Notes: a model not told the origin generated them from the sequence alone. 35,153 bases of DNA from JAVBLV01 sp031553195 (GCA_031553195.1 JAVBLV010000030.1:1-35153); one strand, 5' to 3'; shown: positions 16,460 to 25,153, numbered from the stretch's first letter. Numbers and translations are program-made.

Positions 16460-17074
16460 TTATTGTTCATCTTCTTTCTTATCAGAAGATTCTTCATTCA
16501 TAGGCGTTTCTTCCGGTAAATCTACTTTTGCTTCTGAAGTTTCTTCAACTTGATCTGCAATTTCCTCAACATTTTCGATCGGTTTGTTTACTTTTTCTTC
16601 AACAATTTGTTTCTTGCTTTCTACATTTGCTATCACTGTTGAGTCCTCTTTTTTACCTCCGCGTCCGCGACGTGTTGTCTTGGCTTTTTTCTTGGTTCCT
16701 TCCTTCAACATATTTTCGTTATAGTCAACCAATTCCATCATACACATCTCAGCATTATCTCCCTGACGAAAACCCGTTTTCAAAATGCGAGTATATCCCC
16801 CTTCTCTATTAGCCACTTTTTGAGATACTTCTTTAAACAATTCGGTTACCGCTTCCTTATCTTGAAGATAACTGAAAACCATACGACGAGAATGAGTCGA
16901 ATCTACTTTTGACTTGTTAATCAGCGGTTCAACATAGCTTCTCAACACTTTAGCTTTAGCTAAGGTCGTTTCAATTCTTTTATGCAATATTAAAGAAGAC
17001 GCCATATTAGAAAGCATAGCTATCCTGTGTGCATGCGTTCTAGATAATTTATTTACTCTACAACCGTGTCTCAT
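16460..17074 (-). CDS. rplQ: Large subunit ribosomal protein bL17 with long acidic/basic tail
   Basis: A 204-residue L17. The conserved domain runs to about residue 120 (MRHGCRVNKLSRTHAHRIAML, then LQDKEAVTELF, then GYTRILKTGFRQGDNAEMCMMEL). After that comes ~80 residues of low-complexity tail rich in K, E and V (KKKAKTTRRGRGGKKEDS, then EEVNKPIENVEE), predicted disordered. Escherichia coli L17 is 127 residues; extended tails are known in Bacteroidetes, but this one is long. It is the last gene of the super-operon, 8 bases after rpoA, followed by the terminator. Confidence 0.96.
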   Translation of the reverse strand: MRHGCRVNKLSRTHAHRIAMLSNMASSLILHKRIETTLAKAKVLRSYVEPLINKSKVDSTHSRRMVFSYLQDKEAVTELFKEVSQKVANREGGYTRILKTGFRQGDNAEMCMMELVDYNENMLKEGTKKKAKTTRRGRGGKKEDSTVIANVESKKQIVEEKVNKPIENVEEIADQVEETSEAKVDLPEETPMNEESSDKKEDEQ

Positions 17075-17082
17075 TTTGCTTA

Positions 17083-18075
17083 TTATTCTTTATCTAATTT
17101 ATATTTTTCAACATTCATTCCAAATTCCAAATTTTTAGAAGCAACCAAATTTTCTAATTCAGTCAATGATTTTTTTCCAAAATTACGGAATTTCAATAAA
17201 TCGCTCTTATTGAATGAAACCAATTCTCCCAATGTTTCAACTTCTGCCGCTTTTAAGCAATTCAAAGCTCTTACGGAAAGGTCCATATCGACCAATTTCG
17301 TTTTTAAAAGCTGGCGAATATGCAATGTATTTTCATCAAATTCTTCTGCATTCCGTTGAGCATCCTCATCAATAGTAATTTTCTCGTCTGAAAATAACAT
17401 AAAATGATGAATTAAGATGGCAGCCGCTTCTTTTAATGCATCTTTAGGATGAATCGATCCATCGGTTTGAATATCGATAATCAATTTTTCATAATCTGTC
17501 TTTTGTTCCACCCTGTAGTTTTCCACTACATATTGAACATTTTTTATAGACGTATGAATCGAGTCTATAACAATAGTCCCTAGAAGTTCATTCTGTTTTC
17601 TGTTTTCTTCGGCAGGAACATATCCCCTTCCCTTTTCTATTGTCAATTCCATTGATAATTTAACGGAAGGTTCCATGTGGCAAATTTCCAATTCAGGATT
17701 CAATACCTGAAACTCGCTAAGGTAATTATTTAAATCGCCTGCTTTAAAAACGTCTTTCCCTTGAATAACAAAATTTATTTTTTCATTTTCACTTCCTTCT
17801 ATTTGGCGTTTAAATCGTATTTGTTTCAAATTCAACACAATTTCAGAAACGTCTTCTACCACTCCCTCCATATAAGAGAATTCTTGTTCAACTCCTTCAA
17901 TACGCATTGACGTAATTGCAAAACCTTCCAACGAAGACAGCAATATACGACGCAAAGAATTTCCTATGGTTGCGCCATACCCAGGTTCTAAAGGACGAAA
18001 TTCAAATACTCCATGAAAATCGTCAGCTTCTAACATAACTACCTTATCAGGTTTTTGAAAAGCTAATATTGCCAT
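17083..18075 (-). CDS. rpoA: DNA-directed RNA polymerase subunit alpha
   Basis: A 330-residue alpha subunit, the assembly platform of RNA polymerase. The N-terminal dimerisation domain covers about 1-235 (FRPLEPGYGATIGNSLRRILLSS is the conserved dimer signature). A linker and the C-terminal DNA-binding domain follow (about 258-320; LSVRALNCLKAAEVETLGEL and LLKFRNFGKKSLTEL, helix-hairpin-helix). Length is normal. Placement between rpsD and rplQ is the usual alpha-operon order. Confidence 0.98.
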   Translation of the reverse strand: MAILAFQKPDKVVMLEADDFHGVFEFRPLEPGYGATIGNSLRRILLSSLEGFAITSMRIEGVEQEFSYMEGVVEDVSEIVLNLKQIRFKRQIEGSENEKINFVIQGKDVFKAGDLNNYLSEFQVLNPELEICHMEPSVKLSMELTIEKGRGYVPAEENRKQNELLGTIVIDSIHTSIKNVQYVVENYRVEQKTDYEKLIIDIQTDGSIHPKDALKEAAAILIHHFMLFSDEKITIDEDAQRNAEEFDENTLHIRQLLKTKLVDMDLSVRALNCLKAAEVETLGELVSFNKSDLLKFRNFGKKSLTELENLVASKNLEFGMNVEKYKLDKE

Positions 18076-18150
18076 TTTATAAATCCTTTATTTTTCATTG
18101 TTTCTAAATAAAAACCCTAACTCTCTCCTTAACAGCGCGATGAGGTTCCA

Positions 18151-18756
18151 TTATTTAGAATACAACTCAACGATCAATTGTTCTTTTATATTTTCGGGAA
18201 TATCCGATCTTTGCGGATAGGAAACAAATTTTCCAATCATTTGCGTTGCATCCCACTCCAACCATGGGTAACGATTAACATGCCCCGCTAAAGAATCCAT
18301 AACAATCTCCAATGTTTTGGAACGTTCTCGTACAGAAACCACATCTCCTTCTTTTAAAGAATAAGAAGGAATATTTACCACTTGTCCATTTACGGTAATA
18401 TGACGATGGGAAACTAACTGCCGAGCCTGTCTGCGGGTACGGGCAATTCCCAAACGATAAACAACATTATCCAAACGCGCTTCGATTAATTGAAGCAATA
18501 CCTCCCCTGTAATCCCGCCTTTCCGGGCTGCGCGGTTAAAAGTATTTTTAAACTGTTTTTCCAAAATTCCATATGTATATTTTGCTTTTTGCTTTTCCTG
18601 CAATTGCAATCCATACTCCGAAGTTTTAGCGCGACGTTTATTTTGTCCATGCATTCCGGGAGGATAATTTTTTCTTTCATAAGACTTATCAGGTCCAAAA
18701 ATAGGATCTCTGAATTTTCTTGCTATTTTTGTAGTAGGTCCGATATATCTGGCCAT
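18151..18756 (-). CDS. rpsD: Small subunit ribosomal protein uS4
   Basis: A 201-residue S4, a primary 16S rRNA binder (5' domain). The N-terminal extension (MARYIGPTTKIARKF) lacks the zinc-binding cysteines, the C-minus form. The S4 RNA-binding domain starts near residue 91 (RLDNVVYRLGIARTRRQARQLVSHRHITVNG region). In E. coli S4 also represses its own operon. Its gene lies 75 bases upstream of rpoA. Confidence 0.98.
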   Translation of the reverse strand: MARYIGPTTKIARKFRDPIFGPDKSYERKNYPPGMHGQNKRRAKTSEYGLQLQEKQKAKYTYGILEKQFKNTFNRAARKGGITGEVLLQLIEARLDNVVYRLGIARTRRQARQLVSHRHITVNGQVVNIPSYSLKEGDVVSVRERSKTLEIVMDSLAGHVNRYPWLEWDATQMIGKFVSYPQRSDIPENIKEQLIVELYSK

Positions 18757-18819
18757 AAATTAAATCAATTATTTTGATCGTAAACTTTATTTCTTACTAA
18801 CTATGGATAACTATGATTT

Positions 18820-19209
18820 TTATACGCGTCTACGTTTAGGAGGCCTGCATCCATTATGAGGAAGCGGCGTAACATCAACTATTTCCGTTACTTCAATTCC
18901 TGCGCCATAAATAGACCGAATGGCGGATTCGCGTCCCGAACCCGGTCCTTTTACAAAGACTTTCACTTTACGTAATCCTAAATCATGCGCAACTTTGGCG
19001 CAATCTGATGCAGCCATTTGTCCTGCATAAGGAGTATTCTTCTTTGATCCTCTAAAACCCATTTTTCCAGCAGAAGACCATGATATTACTTGCCCTGCAT
19101 TATTTGTCAACGATACAATGATATTATTGAAGGATGCAGAAACGTAAGCTCTACCTATTGGTTCAACTTTTACAACTCTTTTTTTAGTTGGTTTGGTACT
19201 TTTTGCCAT
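18820..19209 (-). CDS. rpsK: Small subunit ribosomal protein uS11
   Basis: A 129-residue S11 of the 30S platform, next to the mRNA exit. Conserved segments are NNIIVSLTNNAGQVISWSSA, GKMGFRGSKKNTPYA and the basic C-terminus HNGCRPPKRRRV. The N-terminal ~15 residues are lysine-rich. It is separated from rpsM by 100 bases that contain an inverted repeat, one of the wider gaps in an otherwise tight array. Confidence 0.98.
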   Translation of the reverse strand: MAKSTKPTKKRVVKVEPIGRAYVSASFNNIIVSLTNNAGQVISWSSAGKMGFRGSKKNTPYAGQMAASDCAKVAHDLGLRKVKVFVKGPGSGRESAIRSIYGAGIEVTEIVDVTPLPHNGCRPPKRRRV

Positions 19210-19241
19210 ACTTTTTATTGATTTTTCAATTATTTATTTAT

Positions 19242-19281
19242 CCAATTGCTCCAAAATTTATCGCATATACTCCGCAATTGG
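19242..19281 (-). promoter_or_regulatory. Inverted repeat in the rpsM-rpsK gap
   Basis: CCAATTGC (19242-19249) and GCAATTGG (19274-19281) form a perfect 8-base stem with a 24-base loop. No T-tract follows, so it is not a standard terminator. It could be an mRNA structure used in ribosomal-protein feedback or RNA processing; that is inference. Confidence 0.35.
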
Positions 19282-19309
19282 TAAAAACGCCTTCGCATTA
19301 AATTAATTA

Positions 19310-19690
19310 TTAACCTTTCGGCGCTTTCTTTTTATTAGCAACTGTTTTCTTTCTACCCTTACGCGTGCGAGCGTTATTTTTAGTGCTCTGACCTCTTAAA
19401 GGCAAACCAATACGGTGACGAATACCTCTATAACAGCCAATATCCATCAACCGCTTAATATTCATTTGCACTTCAGAACGCAAAGCGCCTTCAACCTTAA
19501 ATTGATCATTAATAATCGTACGAATCGCATTTTGCTCGTCATCAGACCATTCTTGTACTTTCTTGTTAAAGTCAATTTTTGCTTCTTTCAAAATCCGTTG
19601 AGCAGAACTTCTCCCTATTCCATAGATATAGGTCAAAGCAATCTCTCCTCTTTTGTTTTTGGGTAAATCAATCCCTGAAATTCTTGCCAT
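19310..19690 (-). CDS. rpsM: Small subunit ribosomal protein uS13
   Basis: A 126-residue S13 of the 30S head, contacting the P-site tRNA and the B1 inter-subunit bridges. The N-terminus MARISGIDLPKNKRGEIALT and the helix-two-turns-helix motif YIYGIGRSSAQRILKEA are standard. The RHRIGLPLRGQSTKNNART segment leads to the lysine-rich tail ending KKAPKG. It lies 29 bases after rpmJ, the usual rpmJ-rpsM-rpsK-rpsD order. Confidence 0.98.
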   Translation of the reverse strand: MARISGIDLPKNKRGEIALTYIYGIGRSSAQRILKEAKIDFNKKVQEWSDDEQNAIRTIINDQFKVEGALRSEVQMNIKRLMDIGCYRGIRHRIGLPLRGQSTKNNARTRKGRKKTVANKKKAPKG

Positions 19691-19719
19691 AAATCAATTT
19701 TATAATGTCATTTAGATGA

Positions 19720-19836
19720 TTATCCTTGTCTTTGTTTAAACTTTGGATTCTTCTTATTAATTACATAAATTCTCCCTTTTCTACGAACGATTTTACATTC
19801 GGGAGAACGCTTTTTTACTGATGTTCTTACTTTCAT
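19720..19836 (-). CDS. rpmJ: Large subunit ribosomal protein bL36
   Basis: A 38-residue protein found by reading the gap between infA and rpsM: MKVRTSVKKRSPECKIVRRK, followed by GRIYVINKKNPKFKQRQG and TAA. It is a full-length L36, the smallest 50S protein. Three of the four zinc ligands of the C-plus form are missing (only Cys14 remains), so it is the zinc-independent type usual in Bacteroidetes. It lies 31 bases after infA. Confidence 0.96.
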   Translation of the reverse strand: MKVRTSVKKRSPECKIVRRKGRIYVINKKNPKFKQRQG

Positions 19837-19867
19837 ATACGAAAATCTGTATTATATTTTACAATTT

Positions 19868-20086
19868 CTATTTATGCCTGTAGGTAATTCTTCCTTTCGT
19901 CAGATCATATGGCGACATCTCCACTTGAACCTTATCACCCGGTAATATCTTAATATAATGCATTCTCATTTTACCGGAGATATGAGCAATAATAATATGC
20001 CCATTCGCCAATTCAACCCGAAACATTGCATTACCAAGAGATTCAATCACAGTGCCATCTAACTGAATAGAAGCTTGTTTTGCCAT
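19868..20086 (-). CDS. infA: Translation initiation factor IF-1
   Basis: A 72-residue single S1-type OB-fold protein (MAKQASIQLDGTVIESLGNA, then FRVELANGHIIIAHISGKMR, ending RITYRHK). It binds the 30S A site during initiation together with IF-2 and IF-3. Length is typical. It lies 15 bases after map, and the map-infA-rpmJ-rpsM order is conserved in many bacteria. Confidence 0.98.
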   Translation of the reverse strand: MAKQASIQLDGTVIESLGNAMFRVELANGHIIIAHISGKMRMHYIKILPGDKVQVEMSPYDLTKGRITYRHK

Positions 20087-20101
20087 AAATTCTATTTCTT
20101 T

Positions 20102-20875
20102 CTATTTTTTATCCTGTTTTTCAATTTCCTCAAAACTCGACAAAATATCAGGAGTTATTTTTCCTACTACTAAGGTATGTTCAAAATGCGCAGACGGTTT
20201 TTTATCGGCCGTTCTTACAGTCCAACCATCTTTTTCAAAACGAACATTCCTGACGCCCATATTTACCATTGGCTCTATTGCTATGACCAATCCTTCTTTA
20301 AGTACAGTACCATTTCCCTGGCGTCCGAAATTAGGGACATCCGGCTTTTCATGCAACTTAAATCCCACCCCATGGCCACATAATTCCCTGACAACCGAAT
20401 AGGAATGTTGTTCAACATAAGCCTGAATGGCATGTCCAATATCTCCTATTCTATTACCCTCTACCGCTTTTTCTATTCCTAAATACAAGGCTTCTTTCGT
20501 CACCCTTAATAAATTCTGCACTTCAGAACTTACTTCGCCCACAGTAAAGGTATAGGCCGAATCTCCAACAAAACCATTCAAAGTAACGCCACAATCAATT
20601 GATACAATATCTCCTTCTTGAACGACCTGCTTTCCCGGTATTCCATGTACCACCACATCGTTCACCGAAATACAAAGCGCTGCGGGAAAACCATTATATC
20701 CTTTAAAAGTCGGTATTGCTTTATGATCAAGAATAAATTCTTCTGCAATTTTATCCAACTTCGCAGTAGTGATTCCAGGAAGAAGATGCTTAGCTACTTC
20801 TGCCAGAGTTTTTCCAATAAGTAAAGAACTTTCTCTTATTAGTTCTATTTCTTCTTTTGACTTAAGACGAATCAT
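20102..20875 (-). CDS. map: Methionine aminopeptidase, type I
   Basis: A 257-residue cytoplasmic metalloprotease that removes the initiator methionine from new proteins. The pita-bread fold metal ligands are all present: Asp94 (SIDCG), Asp105 (VGDSAY), His168 (CGHGVG), Glu201 (EPM) and Glu232 (FEHTL); His77 in VVVHGIPG is the substrate-contacting histidine. There is no N-terminal zinc finger extension. It lies between secY and infA with gaps of 20 and 15 bases, as is usual in the spc region. Confidence 0.97.
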   Translation of the reverse strand: MIRLKSKEEIELIRESSLLIGKTLAEVAKHLLPGITTAKLDKIAEEFILDHKAIPTFKGYNGFPAALCISVNDVVVHGIPGKQVVQEGDIVSIDCGVTLNGFVGDSAYTFTVGEVSSEVQNLLRVTKEALYLGIEKAVEGNRIGDIGHAIQAYVEQHSYSVVRELCGHGVGFKLHEKPDVPNFGRQGNGTVLKEGLVIAIEPMVNMGVRNVRFEKDGWTVRTADKKPSAHFEHTLVVGKITPDILSSFEEIEKQDKK

Positions 20876-20895
20876 CAGACCTGTCGAATTTTAAC

Positions 20896-22248
20896 TTAAG
20901 CAGTCATTGAAGAACGCCCCTTTATCCGACCTGTTTTTGTCAATCCATCATAATGACGCATTAATAAATGGCTTTCGATCTGTTGTAATGTATCCAATAC
21001 AACGCCAACCAAAATCAATAATGAAGTTCCGCCATAAAATTGAGCAAACTGCGAATTTACGCCTGTTAATCGTATAATAGCCGGTAATATTGCCACTATT
21101 GCCAAAAAAACGGATCCCGGTAAAGTTATTTTAGATAGAATCCCATCCAAATACTCAGCCGTTTTTTTACCCGGTTTTATTCCGGGTATAAAGCCTCCGT
21201 TCTTCTTCATATCTTCTGCCATTTGATTAGGATTAATCGCTATAGCTGTATAAAAGAATGTAAAAGCAATAATCATCAAACCAAAAACCAAATTATACCA
21301 AAATCCATTAAAATCAGCAAATATAGACAAAACGCCGGTTATTGTCTGAGAAGAAGAAAATCCTGCCAAAGTCACGGGAACAAACATTATTGCCTGCGCA
21401 AAAATAATAGGCATTACGCCTGCCGCATTCACTTTTAAAGGTATGTATTGACGAACGCCTCCATATTGTTTATTTCCAACTATCCTTTTTGCATATTGCA
21501 CTGGAATTTTCCTTGTTCCTTGCACTAATAAAATACATAATAAAATAACAAAAATCAACGCAACTATTTCAACCAAGAACATTACCAAACCGCCCCCTTC
21601 TTCCACTCTAGAAATAAACTCTCCGAATAAAGCAAAAGGTAAACGAGCAACAATACCTACCATAATGATAAGGGATATACCATTCCCTAAACCTTTATCA
21701 GTAATTCTTTCTCCTAACCACATTACAAACAATGTCCCTGATACCAATATTATAACGCTCGACACCCAGAAAAAAGGACCTGGAGCTTGACCGTCAAACG
21801 GATATATAGCCGTAGGATTTGCGGCAACCTGATGAATCATATTTTTAATATATGCAGGGGCTTGAAAAGTTGTTATAATAACCGTCAGAAATCGTGTTAT
21901 CTGGTTCATTTTTCGCCTTCCGCTCTCGCCTTCCCTCTGCATTTTTTGAAAATATGGAACAACCATTCCAAATAACTGGACTACAATTGAAGCCGTAATA
22001 TAGGGCATAATTCCTAATGCAAAAATAGATGCATTCGCAAAAGCCCCTCCGGAAAACATATTCAAAAGACCTAAAACCCCGTCTTGGGTTTGACCTTTTA
22101 AACCTTGTAATTGACTTGGGTCAACGCCAGGCAATACAACGTAGGAACCAATTCTATAAATTAGCACCAAACCTAACGTATACAATATACGCTTGCGCAA
22201 ATCTTCTATTGCCCAAATATTTTTTATTGTTGTGATAAATCTTTTCAT
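20896..22248 (-). CDS. secY: Protein translocase subunit SecY
   Basis: A 450-residue inner membrane channel subunit of the Sec translocon. About ten hydrophobic segments are visible. Conserved segments include LGIMPYITASIVVQL (TM2), GLGNGISLIIMVGI, QGTRKIPVQYAKRIVG in a cytosolic loop, LPGSVFLAIVAILPAI, and GTSLLILVGVVLDTLQQIES near the end. Length is normal for Bacteroidetes. It begins 4 bases after the rplO stop codon, suggesting translational coupling. Confidence 0.98.
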   Translation of the reverse strand: MKRFITTIKNIWAIEDLRKRILYTLGLVLIYRIGSYVVLPGVDPSQLQGLKGQTQDGVLGLLNMFSGGAFANASIFALGIMPYITASIVVQLFGMVVPYFQKMQREGESGRRKMNQITRFLTVIITTFQAPAYIKNMIHQVAANPTAIYPFDGQAPGPFFWVSSVIILVSGTLFVMWLGERITDKGLGNGISLIIMVGIVARLPFALFGEFISRVEEGGGLVMFLVEIVALIFVILLCILLVQGTRKIPVQYAKRIVGNKQYGGVRQYIPLKVNAAGVMPIIFAQAIMFVPVTLAGFSSSQTITGVLSIFADFNGFWYNLVFGLMIIAFTFFYTAIAINPNQMAEDMKKNGGFIPGIKPGKKTAEYLDGILSKITLPGSVFLAIVAILPAIIRLTGVNSQFAQFYGGTSLLILVGVVLDTLQQIESHLLMRHYDGLTKTGRIKGRSSMTA

Positions 22249-22252
22249 TAAT

Positions 22253-22702
22253 TTATTGAATTAAGGTTGCCGTACCGCCTTTTTCTTCTATTGCTTTTTT
22301 TGCAGATGCTGTAAAAGCATGAGCCGCAACATCCAATTTTACATTCAATACGCCTCTGCCCAATATTTTTACTTTATCGCGTCCGGACAACAACCCATTT
22401 TCTTTTAAAACCTGAATATCAATTGACGATAAATTTTTAGCCTCTGCTAAAGAATTCAATATATCAATATTAACTCCTATATATTCGACACGATTAATAT
22501 TCTTAAATCCAAACTTAGGCACTCTTCTGTATAAAGGCATTTGTCCGCCTTCAAAACCTACCTTTCGGGAATAACCGGAACGCGATTTAGCCCCCTTATG
22601 TCCACGAGTAGAAGTTCCCCCTTTACCGGAACCTTGTCCTCTACCTATTCTTTTACAGCTTTTTACCGAACCATTTGCGGGTTTTAGGGTACTTAAATTC
22701 AT
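22253..22702 (-). CDS. rplO: Large subunit ribosomal protein uL15
   Basis: A 149-residue L15. The glycine- and basic-rich N-terminal extension that threads into 23S rRNA is clear (RIGRGQGSGKGGTSTRGHKG, then GFEGGQMPLYRRVPKFGF). The globular C-terminal part ends KKAIEEKGGTATLIQ. It lies between rpmD and secY, its standard place. Confidence 0.98.
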   Translation of the reverse strand: MNLSTLKPANGSVKSCKRIGRGQGSGKGGTSTRGHKGAKSRSGYSRKVGFEGGQMPLYRRVPKFGFKNINRVEYIGVNIDILNSLAEAKNLSSIDIQVLKENGLLSGRDKVKILGRGVLNVKLDVAAHAFTASAKKAIEEKGGTATLIQ

Positions 22703-22734
22703 CTTATTTTCGATATTTAAAATGTACGTAATTA

Positions 22735-22917
22735 TTAAATTTCTTCAATGACTATTAAATGTTTTACTTTTTCAATCATACCTAATATTTGAGGCGTTCC
22801 TAACACTTCTCGCGTATGATTGATTTTACGTAGTCCTAAAGCTTCCAAAGTTCGTTTTTGTTTTAAAGGACGACCTATTCCGCTTTTCACTTGTTTTATT
22901 CTAAGTGTCTTCATCAT
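22735..22917 (-). CDS. rpmD: Large subunit ribosomal protein uL30
   Basis: A 60-residue L30 with the family pattern: LRIKQVKSGIGRPLKQKRTL, then LGLRKINHTREV, then ILGMIEKVKHLIVIEE. This is the compact bacterial form. It lies 10 bases after rpsE and 32 bases before rplO. Confidence 0.97.
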   Translation of the reverse strand: MMKTLRIKQVKSGIGRPLKQKRTLEALGLRKINHTREVLGTPQILGMIEKVKHLIVIEEI

Positions 22918-22927
22918 TATTTCTTAT

Positions 22928-23446
22928 TTATCCGTTGAAAACTTTATCTAAGCTAACTCCTCTTACTTGGGCAATAGTGTAAGGATCTCTCATTGCCAAT
23001 AGTGCATTAATAGTCGCTTTTACAACGCTGTGAGGATTAGACGAACCTTTCGATTTAGCTAAGATATCTTTAATTCCAACACTTTCCAAAACCGCGCGCA
23101 TAGCTCCCCCTGCAATTACTCCCGTACCAGGGGCCGCCGGTTTCAAAAAAACTTTAGCCCCGCTATACTTGCCTATTTGTTCATGAGGAACCGTTCCTTT
23201 CAGCACCGGTATTTTAACAAGATTTTTCTTGGCATCATCCGTTCCTTTAGTAACTGCCGAAGCAACTTCCTTTGCTTTTCCCAGCCCATATCCAACAACT
23301 CCATTTTCATTGCCTATAACCACTATTGCAGAAAAACTAAATGTTCTTCCCCCTTTGGTTACTTTCGTTACTCTTTGAACTCCAACAAGCCTTTCTTTAA
23401 ATTCTATTTCGCTTGATTTTACTCTTTTTACGTTTGCGTCTGCCAT
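22928..23446 (-). CDS. rpsE: Small subunit ribosomal protein uS5
   Basis: A 172-residue S5, which supports decoding accuracy and forms part of the mRNA entry tunnel. It has an N-terminal double-stranded RNA-binding-like domain (KERLVGVQRVTKVTKGGRTF, then SAIVVIGNENGVVGYGLGKA) and the C-terminal domain (GTGVIAGGAMRAVLESVGIKD, then NPHSVVKATINAL). The spectinomycin-contacting loop VTKGGRTF is of ordinary type. It lies 7 bases after rplR. Confidence 0.98.
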   Translation of the reverse strand: MADANVKRVKSSEIEFKERLVGVQRVTKVTKGGRTFSFSAIVVIGNENGVVGYGLGKAKEVASAVTKGTDDAKKNLVKIPVLKGTVPHEQIGKYSGAKVFLKPAAPGTGVIAGGAMRAVLESVGIKDILAKSKGSSNPHSVVKATINALLAMRDPYTIAQVRGVSLDKVFNG

Positions 23447-23453
23447 ATTAAAT

Positions 23454-23807
23454 TTAGAATTTTAATCCATTTTCTCTGGCTGCATCAGCCAATGATTTAA
23501 CTCTTCCGTGATACAAATAACCATTACGGTCAAATACAACGGAATTAATTCCGGCGCTAATAGCGCGTTCAGCTATTAATTTTCCTACGGCAATAGCTTG
23601 TTCGCTCTTAGTTCCCTTATGCTCCACTGCTTTTTCCAAAGAAGATGCAGAGGCAATTGTAACACTTTTATCGTCATCTATTAGTTGGGCATAAATCTCT
23701 TTGTTGCTTCTAAAAACAGTCAAACGCGGACGTTCTAAAGTGCCTTTTACTTTACGACGAATAACATACTTTAATTTTATTCTTCTTATATCTTTTTTCG
23801 TTGCCAT
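23454..23807 (-). CDS. rplR: Large subunit ribosomal protein uL18
   Basis: A 117-residue L18, which binds 5S rRNA together with L5 in the central protuberance. It has a basic N-terminus (RRIKLKYVIRRKVKGTLERP), RLTVFRSNKEIYAQLIDD, and the C-terminal signature VVFDRNGYLYHGRVKSLADA followed by ARENGLKF. Confidence 0.98.
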   Translation of the reverse strand: MATKKDIRRIKLKYVIRRKVKGTLERPRLTVFRSNKEIYAQLIDDDKSVTIASASSLEKAVEHKGTKSEQAIAVGKLIAERAISAGINSVVFDRNGYLYHGRVKSLADAARENGLKF

Positions 23808-23833
23808 CCTATTTACAATTTTTAAATTTAAAA

Positions 23834-24394
23834 TTATTTAGAAGCAGTCTTACCGGCTTTTCTACGAACCACTTCGCCCTGAAAGCGAATCCCTTTTCCT
23901 TTATAAGGTTCCGGTTTGCGAAACGAACGAATTTTTGCCGCAACTTGCCCTAGTAATTGCTTATCAATAGAAGTCATCGTTATTAAAGGATTCTTTCCTT
24001 TTTCCGTAAGGGTTTCAACTTTTACTTCTTTAGGCAACTCAAGAAAAATATTATGCGAATAACCTAATGACAATTCTAACAATTGACCGGTTGCTTGCAC
24101 TTTATAACCTACGCCTATCACCTCCTGAACGGTTTTAAATCCTTCAGAAACGCCTTTAACCATATTGGCGAGTAAAGATCTATAAAGTCCATGCATTGCT
24201 TTATGGCGTTTTTGATCGCTTTCCCTATTCAAAGTCAATACAGCATTCTCCTTATCAATATTAAGCATGATACAAGGATCTACAGCTTGCTTTAGCTCTC
24301 CTAGAGGCCCTTTTACAGTTATAAGATTTTCTTTTGAGACCGTAATTTCAACGCCTTTTGGAAGTGTAATGGGTAATTTACCTATTCTTGACAT
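23834..24394 (-). CDS. rplF: Large subunit ribosomal protein uL6
   Basis: A 186-residue L6 made of two similar domains, placed near the sarcin-ricin loop and the factor-binding site. The N-terminus is MSRIGKLPITLPKGVEITVS; the C-terminal family signature KPEPYKGKGIRFQGEVVRRK ends KAGKTASK. Length is normal. It lies 48 bases after rpsH. Confidence 0.98.
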   Translation of the reverse strand: MSRIGKLPITLPKGVEITVSKENLITVKGPLGELKQAVDPCIMLNIDKENAVLTLNRESDQKRHKAMHGLYRSLLANMVKGVSEGFKTVQEVIGVGYKVQATGQLLELSLGYSHNIFLELPKEVKVETLTEKGKNPLITMTSIDKQLLGQVAAKIRSFRKPEPYKGKGIRFQGEVVRRKAGKTASK

Positions 24395-24442
24395 TTGTTT
24401 CTCTCCTGTTTATCTATCTATAAATATTTTTAAAAGTTTAAT

Positions 24443-24841
24443 TTAGCTAATATAACACATTATTTCGCCGCCCACTTTCAATGTGCGCGCCTCTTTGTCG
24501 GTCATTAAACCTTTTGACGTTGAAATAATAGCAATTCCCAATCCGTTTAATACGCGCGGCAATTTATCCGCCCCTACATATTTCCGTAAACCGGGACTAC
24601 TAATACGCGTTAATTTGTTAATAGCTGAAACTTTTGTCACCGGATGATATTTTAATGCTATCTTTATTGTATTCGGAAAAGTTTCTTCATCAAATTTATA
24701 ATTTAAAATATACCCTTTTTCAAAAAGAATCTTTGTAATTTCTTTCTTTAAATTTGAGGCAGGAATCTCAACCACTCTATGTTTTGCCATAATGGCGTTT
24801 CTAACTCGAGTTAAATAATCTGCTACGGGATCTGTTACCAT
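24443..24841 (-). CDS. rpsH: Small subunit ribosomal protein uS8
   Basis: A 132-residue S8, which binds 16S rRNA helix 21. The N-terminus is MVTDPVADYLTRVRNAIMAK and the C-terminal rRNA-contacting signature is GLGIAIISTSKGLMTDKEAR, ending GGEIMCYIS. In E. coli S8 represses the spc operon through a site at the rplX-rplE junction; here rplX and rplE overlap by one base, and whether a similar RNA fold exists there was not determined. Confidence 0.98.
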   Translation of the reverse strand: MVTDPVADYLTRVRNAIMAKHRVVEIPASNLKKEITKILFEKGYILNYKFDEETFPNTIKIALKYHPVTKVSAINKLTRISSPGLRKYVGADKLPRVLNGLGIAIISTSKGLMTDKEARTLKVGGEIMCYIS

Positions 24842-24883
24842 ATCCTTTTGATTTTAATTGTTATGCCTTTATTTATTTTTAAA

Positions 24884-25153
24884 CTACCAACTGGCTTTTT
24901 TCACTCCCGGAATTAATCCGGCAAGCGCCATTTCTCTGAAATTTATACGAGATACTCCAAACTGACGCATATACCCTTTAGGACGTCCTGTTAACTTACA
25001 ACGATTATGTAACCGGACCGGCGACGCATTTTTAGGTAATTTTTGTAATGCTATGTAATCTCCTGCTTCCTTTAAAGCTTCGCGTTTGGCAGCATATTTA
25101 GCTACCATTCTTTCACGTTTTCTTTCTCTCGCTTTAATTGACTCTTTTGCCAT
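24884..25153 (-). CDS. rpsN: Small subunit ribosomal protein uS14, zinc-free form
   Basis: An 89-residue S14 of the long, C-minus type. The zinc-ribbon cysteines are missing (only one Cys, in RCKLTGRPKG). Conserved segments are MAKESIKARERKRERMVAKY, VRLHNRCKLTGRPKGYMRQF and the end MALAGLIPGVKKASW. It lies 11 bases after rplE. Confidence 0.98.
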   Translation of the reverse strand: MAKESIKARERKRERMVAKYAAKREALKEAGDYIALQKLPKNASPVRLHNRCKLTGRPKGYMRQFGVSRINFREMALAGLIPGVKKASW

